A stretch of DNA of 64,000 nt from contig NC_087384.1 in the NCBI RefSeq assembly GCF_963675165.1, positions 5,263,182 through 5,327,181 on the forward strand, read 5' to 3'. The DNA comes from Halichondria panicea. Taxonomy: Eukaryota > Porifera > Demospongiae > Suberitida > Halichondriidae. The position numbers and the translations under genes were made by a program. Shown one piece after another: positions 22,301 through 34,378 of the stretch; the stretch's first letter is position 1; each line of letters starts with the position of its first letter. The notes under the pieces were generated by a model. The model had not been told where the DNA came from, did no database searches, and saw nothing but the letters and a program-made list of their open reading frames with translations.

Positions 22301-23606
22301 ATAAATTAATACGTGTATATAACTTATTGCACTCCAAAGAAGCTTTCAATTCACAACTATGCATACCATCAACATATTTAAATGGGTCAAAATATTCATG
22401 CACTCCTGGTAAAATGTATACATCTATAGAGCTAGCACCATTATGTCGCAACCCGGGCATAGGTTATGTAACTGTATTATTATAGCTTAGCACCATAGTA
22501 CACGTCGCGTAAACGTATCCATGGGTAACCCAACAATGTACCCCTCTCCCTGAGTACCTATATAGCACCACAGACTGTGGTACAGTACACGTGGCATGCC
22601 CATGGATCACCAATAGTGTACAGCACGTATACATGTGCACCATCTACATGTATACCAGCTATCTATAGCACCATAGTATCCGTGGCATACCGAAATTGGA
22701 GAGGCAAACTTGAGCTTGTGACTGGAACAAAAAAGAACCACCTCAGGACAAGAACTGTTTAATAGGAACACATCCTTCAACGGAAGAAACCGAGGACAAA
22801 ATGGAACTTGCGATCAGGTGGTAGTCGTGATACCAGTCCTACTGGGGGATTGTAGGTGCTCATGCAATATTGCAAAGGTTCAAGCTAGTCTCATGAACAT
22901 TAAATAATGCTCTATCTACCATTCATGTATAGTGTATACCAGTATCTTCCAGTTGATCTTGTCTTTTTGTAGTTCATTATGGTAAAGATCCTTAGTTTTA
23001 TATTAGAGATTTTGGTAGTCTGTAAAAAAAGGGGGTGCAGATCTGCATGCTAAGTTATATATAACAACCTATACATGTAGATCTACAAGGTGATTCTCTC
23101 ATATAGTAATAATGCAGCTACAGCCAGCCATGCATGGGGATTGCAAATCAGAAGAAACGATAATTACTCGGAGCATGCAGTCCCCTGAAAACTGCATGTT
23201 TATGGCTATAATTATATATGTAGCAATCGGTGGACTTAGATGCGGAGATACTACCTTCACGACAGGATGGCCGTTGGAGAGTCTTTATTGAAATAAGCAA
23301 AAAATTGATAGAAGACTGCCTGAGCAGTGCGAGTGTATATGCCAAACAGCTGAATCTGACGCTATTGCAGAGGAGGACTCAAGCAAATTAAAAGCTGGTT
23401 CCCATGAAAACACTGAAAAAAAGAGTATTTCATTGAGTGAACAAGAAGGACTGGTGTACCATAATTGATCACACCTCTAAAGCCATTACTTCCAATGCCG
23501 AACAAGACAAGTACAAGACGTACATGCAATGCCTTGTCCACACTATACGTACTCTTACTCCCACAAACACATAGAGAAATGAAGCACTGCATGCTAGCTA
23601 TGTATG

Positions 23607-23905
23607 GCTTCAGATATGACCCGAAACAGACTATGTTTTTTTGTTAAAATCAATAACAATTTCTGTACATGATAAAAATCATAAAATCATAATCAATGCT
23701 TAAGATGGAGGGCATTTTGAGTTTAAATTGTAGTGACATAGATCCTATAATTATAATGGTATGTATGGCATCAGATATGACCCAAAATCAATAACAAGTT
23801 CTGTACATGATAAAAATCATAAAATAATAATCAATGCTTAAGATGGAGGGCATTTTGTTGGGAGTTTAAATTGTAGTGACATTAGACCCTATAATTATAA
23901 TGGTG
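23607..23905. repeat. 141-bp tandem duplication, second copy
   Basis: Paralogous to 9517-9800, with both tandem units retained. Confidence 0.7.
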
Positions 23906-24226
23906 TTCACGTTACGTGGTTCTTTGCTTGCATTCCAAGTACACACTGGCATGGTGCACCTGTTGCTTGGTGACTGTTTCTAGAGAACTCCAACATCTGC
24001 AAAGAGTGCACATAATTATACAGTAGAAGCCAAATTTAAAGTTTCTGTTTCGTTTGTGTAGTACTCTGTAGTACTCTGCGTTTGTTTTGATTCTGTTGCA
24101 CGCAGGCAAAACAATCATTTGGTGCATGTGCAATCAAGCTTGCAGTGTGTTGGTTACACAAACCGCTAATTGGATTCGTAGTAATTAAGGCAATTGCTAC
24201 ATGACATGTACATGCATGCTGCAATG

Positions 24227-24540
24227 TACCGTACTTATTCGATTTAAGGAGACACTTCAAAAAAATAATTGCGAAGCCAGAGGTCATTTCTTTTGGAGGT
24301 TGAAAAGTTATGTTGAAGTCTTGGTGTCGCATATTTAGAGGGTCGCATCTACCCTCGATTACAGGCCGCTTAATGTTTCTAGTGGCCTAGAATCGATGCT
24401 ATGGTTTGACCTCTATTTAGGATGCGACATAAAAAAAAATTGCAACGTAGCAGTCACTACTTTTAGATGTCAGAAAATTACCCCTAAGATCGAGGGTGTC
24501 GTATATTCGGAGGTTCGCCTTAAATCGAATAAGTACGGTA
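24227..24540. mobile_element. MITE, duplicate of 10112-10396
   Basis: Ends TACCGTACTTATTCGATTTA and CTTAAATCGAATAAGTACGG, with several small indels relative to copy 1. Confidence 0.7.
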
Positions 24541-24795
24541 ACCACGAAACTGCAGCGTAGTAATACGTGCGTAGGTGGAAACGGGCCTTTGCGTGCAATC
24601 TAATCAGCTATCTACCCAAATGGAACAGAAACTTTAATTTGGCCTCTGCTGTATGATCACGAAGCTTTGCAATGGGTAACTTAAAGTGGTGGGATTCATC
24701 ATAATTATACAAGAGGCAATAATATGCGAATTTATTCAGTGGATCAAAAGACAACTGAAATTGAGAAAGCAATAATTTTGTTGATCGAGACAAAC

Positions 24796-27700
24796 CTTTT
24801 CAATTGTTCCAGTTCTTTGTCGACAGTAGTCACTACTGCATCAGTAGACTCAGCGAAGGAGGTCACCTGATTCATGAGAGACATTGTAATTGTTCTACTC
24901 GAATGTGAGTTAACTAGTATGGCTATACAATTACATTTGAGAGTTTGGGGCGTATGTCCATCATGACATCTCCCAACACATCTTCACACTCCGCCAGCTT
25001 CTCCGTCAGTTGCCCTGGTAACAAAGAGAGCACAAATAACCTTAACTCACAACTTGTCATTAAATCAATGCCTAAACTAGCAAAAAACATATTCCCCAGG
25101 AGAGGATCGAACTCTCGACCTTCGCATTACTCGGCCAATACTGCTTATAAGTACGACGCGCTAACCGACTGGGCCACTGGGGAAATCACATAATAAGACT
25201 GCCAATGGAGGATACCGGGCTATTCCTAATTGCTAAGTTAAATTAAAACTTACAACTGACACACTTCATTTGTAATAAGCACACTTTAGTCTACACCGTT
25301 ACTATGGGCTCTTTTGAAAAACTCTTACAAAGCTTCGACTACTAACATTTACCGTATACCATTGTGACACAAACACGATATTCTATATACAAAACCCCAA
25401 GGAAAGGAAAATCTCACTACAACAGACTAGATGTCATGCCCCAAGGTATTCTTCTATTCACATGATTGCATAGAGTAGATTGCCCCTCACCTTCATCGAC
25501 TGGCAGTATTCCACGTAGATCCATGTCGTGTCTGGTGGCATCCAGAGCTCTCGCCATAGCAACATAGCTCCTCTCCAGATGAGCAATGTTTGAGACTACT
25601 GGACCAAGACCTTGCAGCTGTATATGTGTGTGTGTGTGTGTGTGGACAGTTATTCGGACAGTTGATCAGTAGTGAAGTAATTGACAGGTGGCAGTTATAT
25701 ATAATGTAATCATTTGAATAAGTAACTACTTTAAAGGCGCCCTTAACAAGTGACATTGCACAAACATGTACACAACATTTCTCCTTCAGATACAGACCAC
25801 ACCCACCTGTATGTCCATGGTTTTGTCTAGCGCCAGATTCCTCTTTTCAGTGTCAAGACTCTTTTTCAGCTCCACACTATTACACTTCTTGTCCTCAACA
25901 CTTTTCCACAGACTGTATAGCTGTCTCTGCATGTGGAAGAAAACACAATTCTACTGTTATATTAACCGACAAAATACAGCTTTCTGGCTGAAAACGTTCC
26001 CAAGCTAATAAATATCATACGCACTAGTGATCGACACACTAAATTTACAGACGAAACTGTCACATACGTGATCCCATAATGAAAGTATGAGATTCCACTC
26101 ACCTTGGCCTCTTGTTCCTGCTCTTTCATACTGTGAGCAGACTGCATGATGTGGTACGATTAAGAGAGTAATTGGACAGATGGTTGTGAGGGTGTTACCG
26201 TGGTAGCTTACCAGTGCATTAAGATGTGTGGTCTCAAGCAGTCGTGTGTACAGTACTTCCAGCTCATCAATTTCACCCTGGGAGTAGTATGACACGGTAC
26301 ACAATTTGTAAGACTAAACAAATTTCTTCTTTCAGAGTAAGATGGTTGAGTTATAAACATGCCACCTTGATAACCACCTTTATATTATAATTATAGGCAC
26401 CAAGTTGTCAATGTACATTCAGCAACTCACTTTGATTGACTGTTTCTTAATGCTATCTCTAGGAGCCATGATCGAGTCTTTCCCTGCACCCATAGCAATG
26501 AAGCTGCCGTCACTTTCTCCACCATAAGTGCGAGATGGGGTAGAGGTCACTAGCCCTGGAGGAGGGAGAAGGGAACAGGTTGGTTTGAGGCCAATAATTA
26601 GCTTCCATATAGCTGTACGTATACATGGACAGGGAAGTTAGGGAACTATGTGTCTACTTCCACAACTCTACTATATAGAAATCTGAAATAAACTTGAATT
26701 AATTAATTTGTGAGCCGTGCACACACACCTCAAAGCAAAGCTACAGACACAGTGCACCTCTTAAACAGCTAGTGCCCATGCATTTCAGAACTAAAGCATA
26801 AATCGGTTTGCACAGTACGATAGCGGTACTTACCTGACGGAGAGAATGCGACTGAGAGGGATGAGAAGTTGTGTGAGGGTGTGGAGGGGTGTGTGGAGTG
26901 GGGAGCTTTCACTGCTGGAGGGGGTGGCTTGCCTCGTTGGGTGTGAGGATTGGGGGGCTTGTGAGGGGGGATCTACAATGGGAAATAATACAGTTAGACA
27001 TTAACCATATAGTGCGACATTTTCGAGGGGCTTAATCTTCGCTGATTTCGTGGGTTAGCAATATTCTACACGAAAATTAAGTCCACGAAAATTGTTCTAT
27101 AACGTGCAAATGATTAAAGGCATAGCTCCGGTAAGCATGCAGTCATTCCACGAATATTGTGCAACGAAATGCTTTAGAGGCATTCCACGAAATATAAATG
27201 CTTCGAAAATTTCGCGCTCTAATAAGGTATTTGATACATATAGTAACACACAGACAATGTAACTAGTACAACATACCCTACCATGATAGCGGATAGTTAT
27301 ATACGGTACTATTGTATATATACAATAGTGAACAGTAGTGACCATTGTTACAGCTAGTACTGACAGCGAATAGTTTTTAAAGATGTTAGTTGTTGTTGTA
27401 TCGTGATCTTATGATTGTTGCCTGTGATACGTACGACTCAGAGGGTATTACCAACTACGATATGAACACTTTAGACATTGCCATATGCAAATGGCCGAGT
27501 CACTTCCTACTACAGTGTACCTACTTTGCCAATTACTATTATATCTTGTAGGGTTTGACACAAGACGAGTATTACGCGCATGTATACTGTCCTTAATCAT
27601 TAGCACGGTAGTGCTAATAGTAGGGTTGGGTCGAAAACAGCAAAAAGCCCCCCTCTGGATCTCACCCAAGACACAAGACAGAGTTATTTTGAGTTCATAT

Positions 27701-30700
27701 ATCTGTTGCCCATATCATTTGTGACATTTGTGTGAAATATGAACTGAATTGAACATTGTATGAAAAAGTTGTAAGAACAGCAAAACAAAAAAAACAACAA
27801 CTTTTTGTCATTCTTCTCCTCAGTTTCTTCAGTAGAGATGTCAGACCGGAAGTAGTGCGTGGGCGTATTTTCGTACAGTAATTCAATGGTAAAAAACGGG
27901 ACCAGAAAGTGAGTGAACAAGAAGGGCTTTCCGCAAGCCCTGGAAGAGTCTAGCAAACAACAGCTGTTCCCAGGGGTAAAAAATAGCGTAGAATTTGATT
28001 TTTATAACAGTTTTTTATGATTTTAGCATTTGATGCTTGTTTTGTGTGTGATTTTTTCTCAAAGGTGATCATCATTTTGGCAACCAAACATGAAAATGAA
28101 CAAAAACACAAGTGAGCATGTCTTTCATCTCTAACTCTCTCCAGATTATGCAAAAAGTTGCTACAATAAGCTTTTATTTCTTGCGGAATCACATATTGCA
28201 TGGATAGATGGGTGGAGCTGAGAATAGAAATGCAGTAAAATCAAGCCAAGTGTACCAATAGCTGTATTTATTTCTTAGAAGTTCTTAGAAGTTACTGAAA
28301 GTAATTATTGAAGCAATCTGAAAGCCTCTGTTGAAAAAAAACAAGAAAGATTGGAGAGAATTCCAGGGACAACAATGTAATCTACCAAAACTATTAAATT
28401 GCAAGAACTGATTCAATTTGCACACAAAAAAGACAAGAGTAATCTACTGTATTAATTAGAAGCTGTCAACAGAGTTGTATTATAGATTTATATAGTTGTA
28501 TGGCCTTAAATCTACATCACACTAAAAACGAATTATTTAAACCAAATGAAATTGACAGAAAAATTGCTTATAAAGATCAAGAAACAGATACAAGCGTAAG
28601 GTGGACATTGATGAGAGTTCTGAAACATGATACAATATACTGTACGAAAGAAAAGATAGCATAGTTACTTTAAATCCAAAAGAACTCTCTGAAGCAGGAG
28701 ACATCATACTATTATAGGGACATCATAAAGATATACATTACAGAAACATTATAAACTTCATAATAGATATCAAATGGTTACAATGTTAACTCCTGAGTCC
28801 TGAGTGTCCATTTCATACTTTTTTAAAAGAGAATAGACCAAGCGGTTCAGCAGATATGCTAACTTTAAGATCATTTCCGGTAATTTCATAAGTCCCGCCC
28901 AAGTACATTAAAATGCGGTAAATTTTTGTATGAATTTTTCCCTGACTAGTGTTCTTCAAAACTCTGTATCTCTGCATTCACTTGACCAAATCCAGTGCAG
29001 TAAAGTTTTTCTGGTTTGCCTAGAGTGTTCAAAAGAGATAGTAATACATAGGAGTTAGAAATAGCAAAAATGAAAATCGGTCTGACATCGCTATCTTCAG
29101 TAAGGTAAGCTAGAGAACTGTAGGTCCACAAGACAAACTAATGGCACCGCACTGTTCTGTGTCGCCTTGGGTAGTGCAGTCACTAATCATTTTACCTCGA
29201 AGTTAAATTTGCTAGGGTGGAAGCTACGCCCTCTTTAATAGGTACAGAGGTGAGGTCGCCATTGTTTTCCTACTGAGCATGCTCAGATAGCATGGCCACA
29301 CCCCTCTGATCTTAGCAACCACTTGAGGTCCATAGCAACAGTAGTGTTTTGTACTGTCGATTCTTACCGCTCCAGTTAATGCTCGCATACGTTGAAGCTC
29401 TTCATTCTGGGTTGTTACCTCATTCTGAGGCTCCGAGCTTGTGCATCACTTCATGAAAATTATCATGACAGACACAAACTGCAACAGTGCAAATAAAATA
29501 TTCAGTATAGTTAGCTAGATCTTTTATCATAGTAAAGGTGGATTGCCACCTACTGAATATTTGATCTAGCTAGCAACCCGGCATAGACAAATCTATGCTG
29601 GTACCTGTGAAGAAAAAAGTGTAGGTACAAACAAGTGTAAAAAACTTTTGTGATTAAGGTAAGTACGGTTGCATGTTGGATGAGCCACTCAAACGGACGT
29701 GAACAAGATGATGGGTAACCCTAAAAGGAACGCCCCGATTACAAAACGTCATTACTTAAAATATTGTACGTGTTTTCCAGGACCACTTATAAAATGTATA
29801 AATGCAGTGAAAAAAGTGTACAAACAAGTGCAAAAAACATTTTGTGAAAAAATGGGGAAGAGTAGGGTTGGAAGAGCATGCGCACTGAAGTAACAAAAAG
29901 TTCGAAAACAAGATTGTGGGTTGGTATAGTCTTGCATGCTCCAACTAGTTGGGGGTGGGGTGCGATCTTTAACAGTTGGGTCCAGCACTACTTCTCGTTA
30001 CACCTCTTTCTTTATTTGAGACGCTCAATCTTACCATTGCATGTGTTTCTACATAAGAATGAATGAGGCTTTTTCGAATTAACTTTTCTTTCTGCCACAG
30101 CACCGAAACACAAGTGTAAAATAATATTAAATTTGAGACTCTACAGATGAGCCCTGCCCACCCAAAACTCGAAGTAGTGCTGGACCCAACTGTTAAAGAT
30201 CGCACCCCACTCCCAACTAGTTGGAGCATGCAAGACTATACCAACCCACAATCTTGTTTTCGAACTTTTTGTTACTTCAGTGCGCATGCTCTTCCAACCC
30301 TACTCTTCCCCATTTTTTCACAAAATGTTTTTTGCACTTGTATAGTTATAGCTGAACAGTGTAAATCAACTGCACTTACTCTGGAAGCTGTTTTGGTTTT
30401 AGGGGCTTTGTACAGGCTTTTTGTTTTGAGGGCTGTGGCCTTCCCTTGCCCACTCTGAGAGGGGGGTGGTCTCCTTGCAGAAGCAGGGTCAGACATATAC
30501 CGGGCTGAAACTTGGCGGCCTACACAGTAACAGCGGACTACATGAACACAGAATACATGACATAATTATTGTACATAATTATACATGTAGTGATTCTGTC
30601 TACAAATAACTATCGGTACTTAATTGTATACATGACCTTTGGGTGCTTTCTTGTTAGTGGAGGCTGCAGACATCTTGGGTCGTGTAGAGTCCGTATCCAT
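24796..30700 (-). CDS. HAUS8: HAUS8-like augmin subunit gene, 10 exons recognised
   Basis: Minus-strand multi-exon gene. Exons: 30637-30700 (from ATG), 30380-30519, 26834-26972, 26431-26555, 26212-26277, 26103-26141, 25807-25926, 25491-25617, 24935-25014 and 24796-24866. All junctions are GT-AG and phases are consistent across all ten. The basic, proline-rich amino end with SARYMSDPA resembles the SRYLQ start of HAUS8/Hice1. A coiled-coil-like part follows (EIDELEVLYTRLLETTHLNA, VEDKKCNSVELKKSLDTEKR), then LERSYVAMARALDATRHDM, close to the conserved YxxxATALDTTRHEL of HAUS8, and KLAECEDVLGDV. Augmin binds spindle microtubules and recruits gamma-tubulin for branching nucleation; the HAUS8 basic tail contacts the microtubule. 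The final exon is unresolved: exon 10 ends at a GTTTGT donor, or reads through to a nearby stop. The 80-bp exon 9 is followed by a small intron (24867-24934). Identity is from memory of family motifs. Confidence 0.72.
25092..25183 (-). tRNA. tRNA-Ile(UAU) with an 18-base intron
   Basis: The minus strand folds as a cloverleaf. The acceptor TCCCCAG pairs with CTGGGGA. The D arm is GCCC...GCGC with a C-C mismatch at the third pair. The anticodon stem TCGTA pairs with TGCGA, and the anticodon is TAT. An 18-base intron follows position 37 (about 25128-25145). The T arm is GAGAG-TTCGATC-CTCTC and the discriminator base is A. Introns at this place are usual for animal tRNA-Ile(UAU). It lies in an intron of the HAUS8-like gene, on the same strand, and is absent from duplication copy 1. 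Confidence 0.88.
27008..27228. mobile_element. MITE of the AAATTTTCGnGG family
   Basis: Lies in the largest HAUS8 intron. Ends are TATAGTGCGACATTTTCGAG and the complementary GAAAATTTCGCGCTCTAATA, with internal CCACGAAAATT and CATTCCACGAA blocks. The closest relative is at 47603-47840. Confidence 0.65.
27230..29820. other. Intron 2 of the HAUS8-like gene, no gene seen
   Basis: Intronic sequence between exons 3 and 2. I find no conserved coding motif, only short palindromes (for example ATTGTATATATACAAT at about 27312 and a weak inverted pair at 29495-29575). The open frames here look random. Confidence 0.5.
29825..30340. repeat. Long inverted repeat, about 170-bp arms
   Basis: The left arm (29825-29994) and right arm (30171-30340) are near-exact reverse complements, with a 176-bp spacer. 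Outer ends are CAAGTGCAAAAAACATTTTG. It is located in intron 2 of the HAUS8-like gene, so a foldback in the pre-mRNA is expected. It is probably a foldback-type transposable element; no target duplication was identified. Confidence 0.85.
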
Positions 30701-31174
30701 TGAGCGAGAGCGGATAGGCACTGCATGTGGGAAGAGAATTAGACAATTAATGTAAACTGTTGTGGGCTATTTAATGTCTATATAGTTATAAGTCTGCCTA
30801 TAATTAATTATTTACAAAACTGTAAGCAGAGTATTGGCAGAAAATGTACACGCATGATGATCGATTGTACATGTATATAACTGTGTAGCGCCAAATTTTC
30901 GAGGTGCACACTTTTTTTGCGGTTTTTGCAGATGGACTTCAAACCTCGAAAATTATGGCCACCAGACTTGGAGTCACTGTTTACTTCCGGTCGTTAGAAC
31001 TTCAATAAAACCAGCGTTGGTCCTCAGAATTTGGTGCTACCATACAACATACACACACTCTATGTACCATTATATACAATACATGCACTAGCTCTCCATG
31101 TGCCATACCATGCACGTAATATACCTTCTCCCACCACTCACCATCTTGTTGCTTGCTCTTCATCAGTCCATGGT

Positions 31175-31197
31175 CACCGGATGTTGCATGTGACTAA
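31175..31197 (+). promoter_or_regulatory. Upstream module A
   Basis: Exact CCGGATGTTGCATGTGACTA core, about 240 bases before the D-type copy at 31439. The shared proximal ACTTCCCGCTATA stretch is at about 31345. Both elements outlived the gene's loss of function. Confidence 0.5.
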
Positions 31198-31438
31198 GAT
31201 ATAGAATGATGTGATCAACTATAAGCAAGAGTACAGAATACAGACAAGGACTGCATGCGATTTACAATCACAAATCTCTGCAAGTAGCTGTATTAAGAAA
31301 GATAACTGTGAGCTTCAACTTCACAATTCTGTATCTAGTCAGATATAACTTCCCGCTATAGGTAGTAAATTAGCATATCTGTATGACACACACCGGCCTG
31401 ACTTGCAACAAAGAAAAAAAACCAAAATTGTGAAGAGC

Positions 31439-32265
31439 ATGGAAGCCTACGAAGTTAAAACTGAAATTATTGGAAAAAAACTCCAGGCAGAATATGGTAA
31501 AAAAGATCCCAACACTCCAATAAACTACTTCATGATTCTGTTGGGCACACGGATATCGCAAAAGCTAAAAGACTCTGAGCAAAAATTTGCAGAAAGCCTT
31601 AATCAACTTGGAATGAATGTTTGGAGGATAAAGGATGATGGCTGGACGGCACGAAAATTGCTCTTTATTGAGTACAACATCAATTCGGCAATGAGTGTCA
31701 AAGAGAGTATGCAGTGAATGTGAAGGTTCGTGAAGACTTGAAGCAAAGGTACAATGATTTAGTTAAGGCTGAGGAGATGCGAGGCATCACAGACGTTCAA
31801 ATCATACTCAGTTGAGTTTGCTTGTACTATGAAAAAGACGGCCAATCCCAGCAACAGCCAGATCAACCGGATCAACGGCTACCTTTTATAACTACCGACG
31901 AAATCGAAAGTATTCTATACTCACAAGTAGGAGACACTCCGATTGACTACTTCTATCTCTTCATTCAAGTGGAAGAGAATGAAAACCCTAAAGATGTGCA
32001 TGAGACAGCCTCACCAATCCTGAAAGATCTGCCAGGAGAGTGGAGACGTCTTGATGAAGCGAACTGGCCAGGAGTATACATTGGACATTACCCCAAGACA
32101 TCAGGATTCATGACTGAGAGAGAAAAGGAGATGAGTCTGAACGAAAAAGTCCAAAAGCCTCTCATTGAGAAAATTCAACCACAGATCAGGCAAATGCTCA
32201 CGGATGCAAGTGAGCCTGAAGCTGAGTCCGAGGCTAAAGTTCACGTTATAATCACACGTGCGTGA
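31439..32265 (+). pseudogene. Subfamily D gene with frameshift and stop
   Basis: ATG 31439 opens a frame with KTEIIGKKLQAEYGKKDP, TPINYFMILLGTRIS and DDGWTARKLLFIEYN. The frame is then lost at about 31695 near the ER-type motif. In the shifted frame, VKVREDLKQRYNDL and VQIILS follow, then TGA at 31813-31815 in place of the arginine of RACLY. The second half is open: PDQPDQRLPFITTDEIES, TPIDYFYLFIQVEEN, LPGEWRRLDEANWPGVYIG, TEREKEMSLNEKVQKPLI and VHVIITRA. It ends early because a 2-base loss turns the expected Cys-Glu-Tyr end into TGA. Three lesions make it a clear pseudogene. The closest intact relative is 35618. Confidence 0.85.
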
Positions 32266-32835
32266 AATAGACTATACTGCATGTTTGTTAGTGCTGATTA
32301 TGGCTAGCAGGAGAGTACTAATTATAACCATATAAATGCAATATTTCGAATTACTTGCACATGTATCTGGCTAATTGAATATTATTATGTATGTTTATTT
32401 CTTGATGATGCAAATGCACAAATGCATAATTGTCAAGCTATATATAGTCGGCTAAAAAAATACTAGCCTATAGTAATACATACAGTCATAATTATATGCA
32501 TATGCATATGCATAGTATCAAACGCAGTGTGCATTATTGCTATCATGTAGACAGCCATGATCATGTACAGTGTAACTGTAGAGCAAGCTTCCATGCATTG
32601 TATACGTACACATCGTATATAATTTATTATACGTACTATACATTCGAACTGCTTGTATGGTTTATATCAATAGGAAGTCTTTAGAGTATGCAACTCCACT
32701 TAAAGCCGTAGTAGGTGTTCTGTTCAACCTACGTCACAACCACATGCTGTTGTATAAACTGATACTGATGTTATTCATGGTCTTTCTTTACATGTGGTTG
32801 AGATTTTATCAATATTGTTATAGCCAGTTAAGTTG

Positions 32836-33068
32836 ACTGGCCAGGAGTTTACTTCGGCCATTTTCCCAAGACATCAGGATTTATGACTGAGAGAGAAAGG
32901 GAGATGAGTTTGAACAAAAAAGTCCGAGAGCCTCTCATTGAGAAAATGCAACCAAAGATCAGGAAAATGCTCACGGAAGCGGATGTAAGTGGAACTGAGT
33001 CCGAGGCTAAAGTTTATGTTATAATTACACGTGAGTACAACAAAAAACATATGCCATGCACGTACTGA
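32836..33068 (+). pseudogene. Subfamily D C-terminal fragment
   Basis: Only the last third of a D gene is present: WPGVYFGHFPKTSGFMTERE, REMSLNKKVREPLIEKMQ and VYVIITR, then EYNKK directly, because the Ala-Cys codons of RACEY are missing. Upstream sequence is unrelated. No initiation context. Confidence 0.8.
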
Positions 33069-34278
33069 ACTGACTTACTGAACATGTAATAGCTATAGCA
33101 GAAAAGAGCACCAACTAACCAATTACTTGCACATGTACATAGCTTTGATACAGTTATGAGCTACTTATACTGACTTCAAATGCATATGCGAGTTAGTTCT
33201 ACGAGAATATATAGGCTGTATGCAAACACATGCGGTGTGCATTCTTGCTAAGAGCAAGCATTTCTGACACATGAACACCTGCCTTGTATGGCTTATATTT
33301 ATGAGCCACTTAAATTGTCATGAATATTGGTTACTTGAAATTTGAATCCTTAAATGTGTCAGCAGGAAGTCTGTTGTCACACAGTAAGTAACTGTGAATT
33401 ATGAATGTCAACAGTATTCATAAGTAACAACTTATGTGCATTGTATGTTGAGTTTGACCTTCATATAACTTCGTCATACTTAAAGTGGATTCCTTGTTAA
33501 AAAGCGCTTTCTATATAATTATGATAAGCTAAAAGTTAACATTTTCCATGTACATATATAATATACATCAGATTTGCTAAATCAAAAGTACTCGATAAGC
33601 ACTATAATTATTATCTAAAATTATATGCACGCAGGGATACACTGTTACACGACCATTTCAAGTATGCCAACACTATATGCTACTGCATGTGTGTGTGTGC
33701 AGTTGTCAGTGTGTGTGTGTCGTCAAAAGTCTAGGAACTAATTAGCAAATGAATACAAGGTACACGGGTCATTTAACACGTAATGGGTGACCTCAGAATT
33801 GTGGCCAAATATTCGCTTATCCACTTATAGATGGTCATAATTGGGTATTTGAAATTTGAATGTTTGAATGAGTCGGCAGGAAGTCTGTAGTGCAGTATTG
33901 TGAATAAAGCAAACTGTTCCAGAATGGACAGCCAACTTCACTTCTCATGAAGGTATATATATACAATGGACTCAGTCAATATACATGCAGAGTGTGAGTT
34001 GACATTAATCGTGCTTTGCCATGCTACATTCGTATCCGTTGAGCAAGGACTTACTGCACATTATAATATGCGAGGCATATGACATTGAACAAAAAGCCAG
34101 CCAGATAGTTTACGCAGGGACTTTACCTGGTAATAAGTGCTATCAAGCGTTAAATGAAAAAGATATGTATAACACGCCCTACTACATTACACATACCTAT
34201 TGTCGCTAAAAAAGTCGAGAACAAACCGCAAATATGGCATTGTCTTAATTGTAGCATTCCGATAAGTTACGGCTCACA

Positions 34279-34310
34279 CACGTGATATGGTTTGACCATG
34301 AAATTAGCCA
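34279..34310 (+). promoter_or_regulatory. Upstream module B (diverged)
   Basis: ACACGTGATATGGTTTGACC followed by ATGAAATTAGCC, about 70 bases before the B pseudogene at 34379. Confidence 0.4.
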
Positions 34311-34378
34311 CAATGTACAAATAACAATCTAGCTGCTGACTATACACTTAGTGACTTTTCTACACAAAACAATTAAAC

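Larger units (their letters stand above)
18848..26030. repeat. Segmental duplication, copy 2
   Basis: Direct counterpart of 5500-11330. Here the B gene is intact and the HAUS8 exons belong to a complete-looking gene. Extra segments relative to copy 1 are at about 21120-21980 and 25040-25195 (with the tRNA), plus the exon 7 region. Confidence 0.85.

Noticed and set aside
24608-24793. Terminal exon of the HAUS8-like gene
   Set aside because: The sequence resembles a dispersed repeat (AGGCCAAATTAAAGTTTCTG, also at 9925, 24025 and 43308), so coding status is not supported.
29699-30458. Several mirrored frames (62-103 codons)
   Set aside because: They come from the two arms of the inverted repeat, hence the same peptide on both strands.
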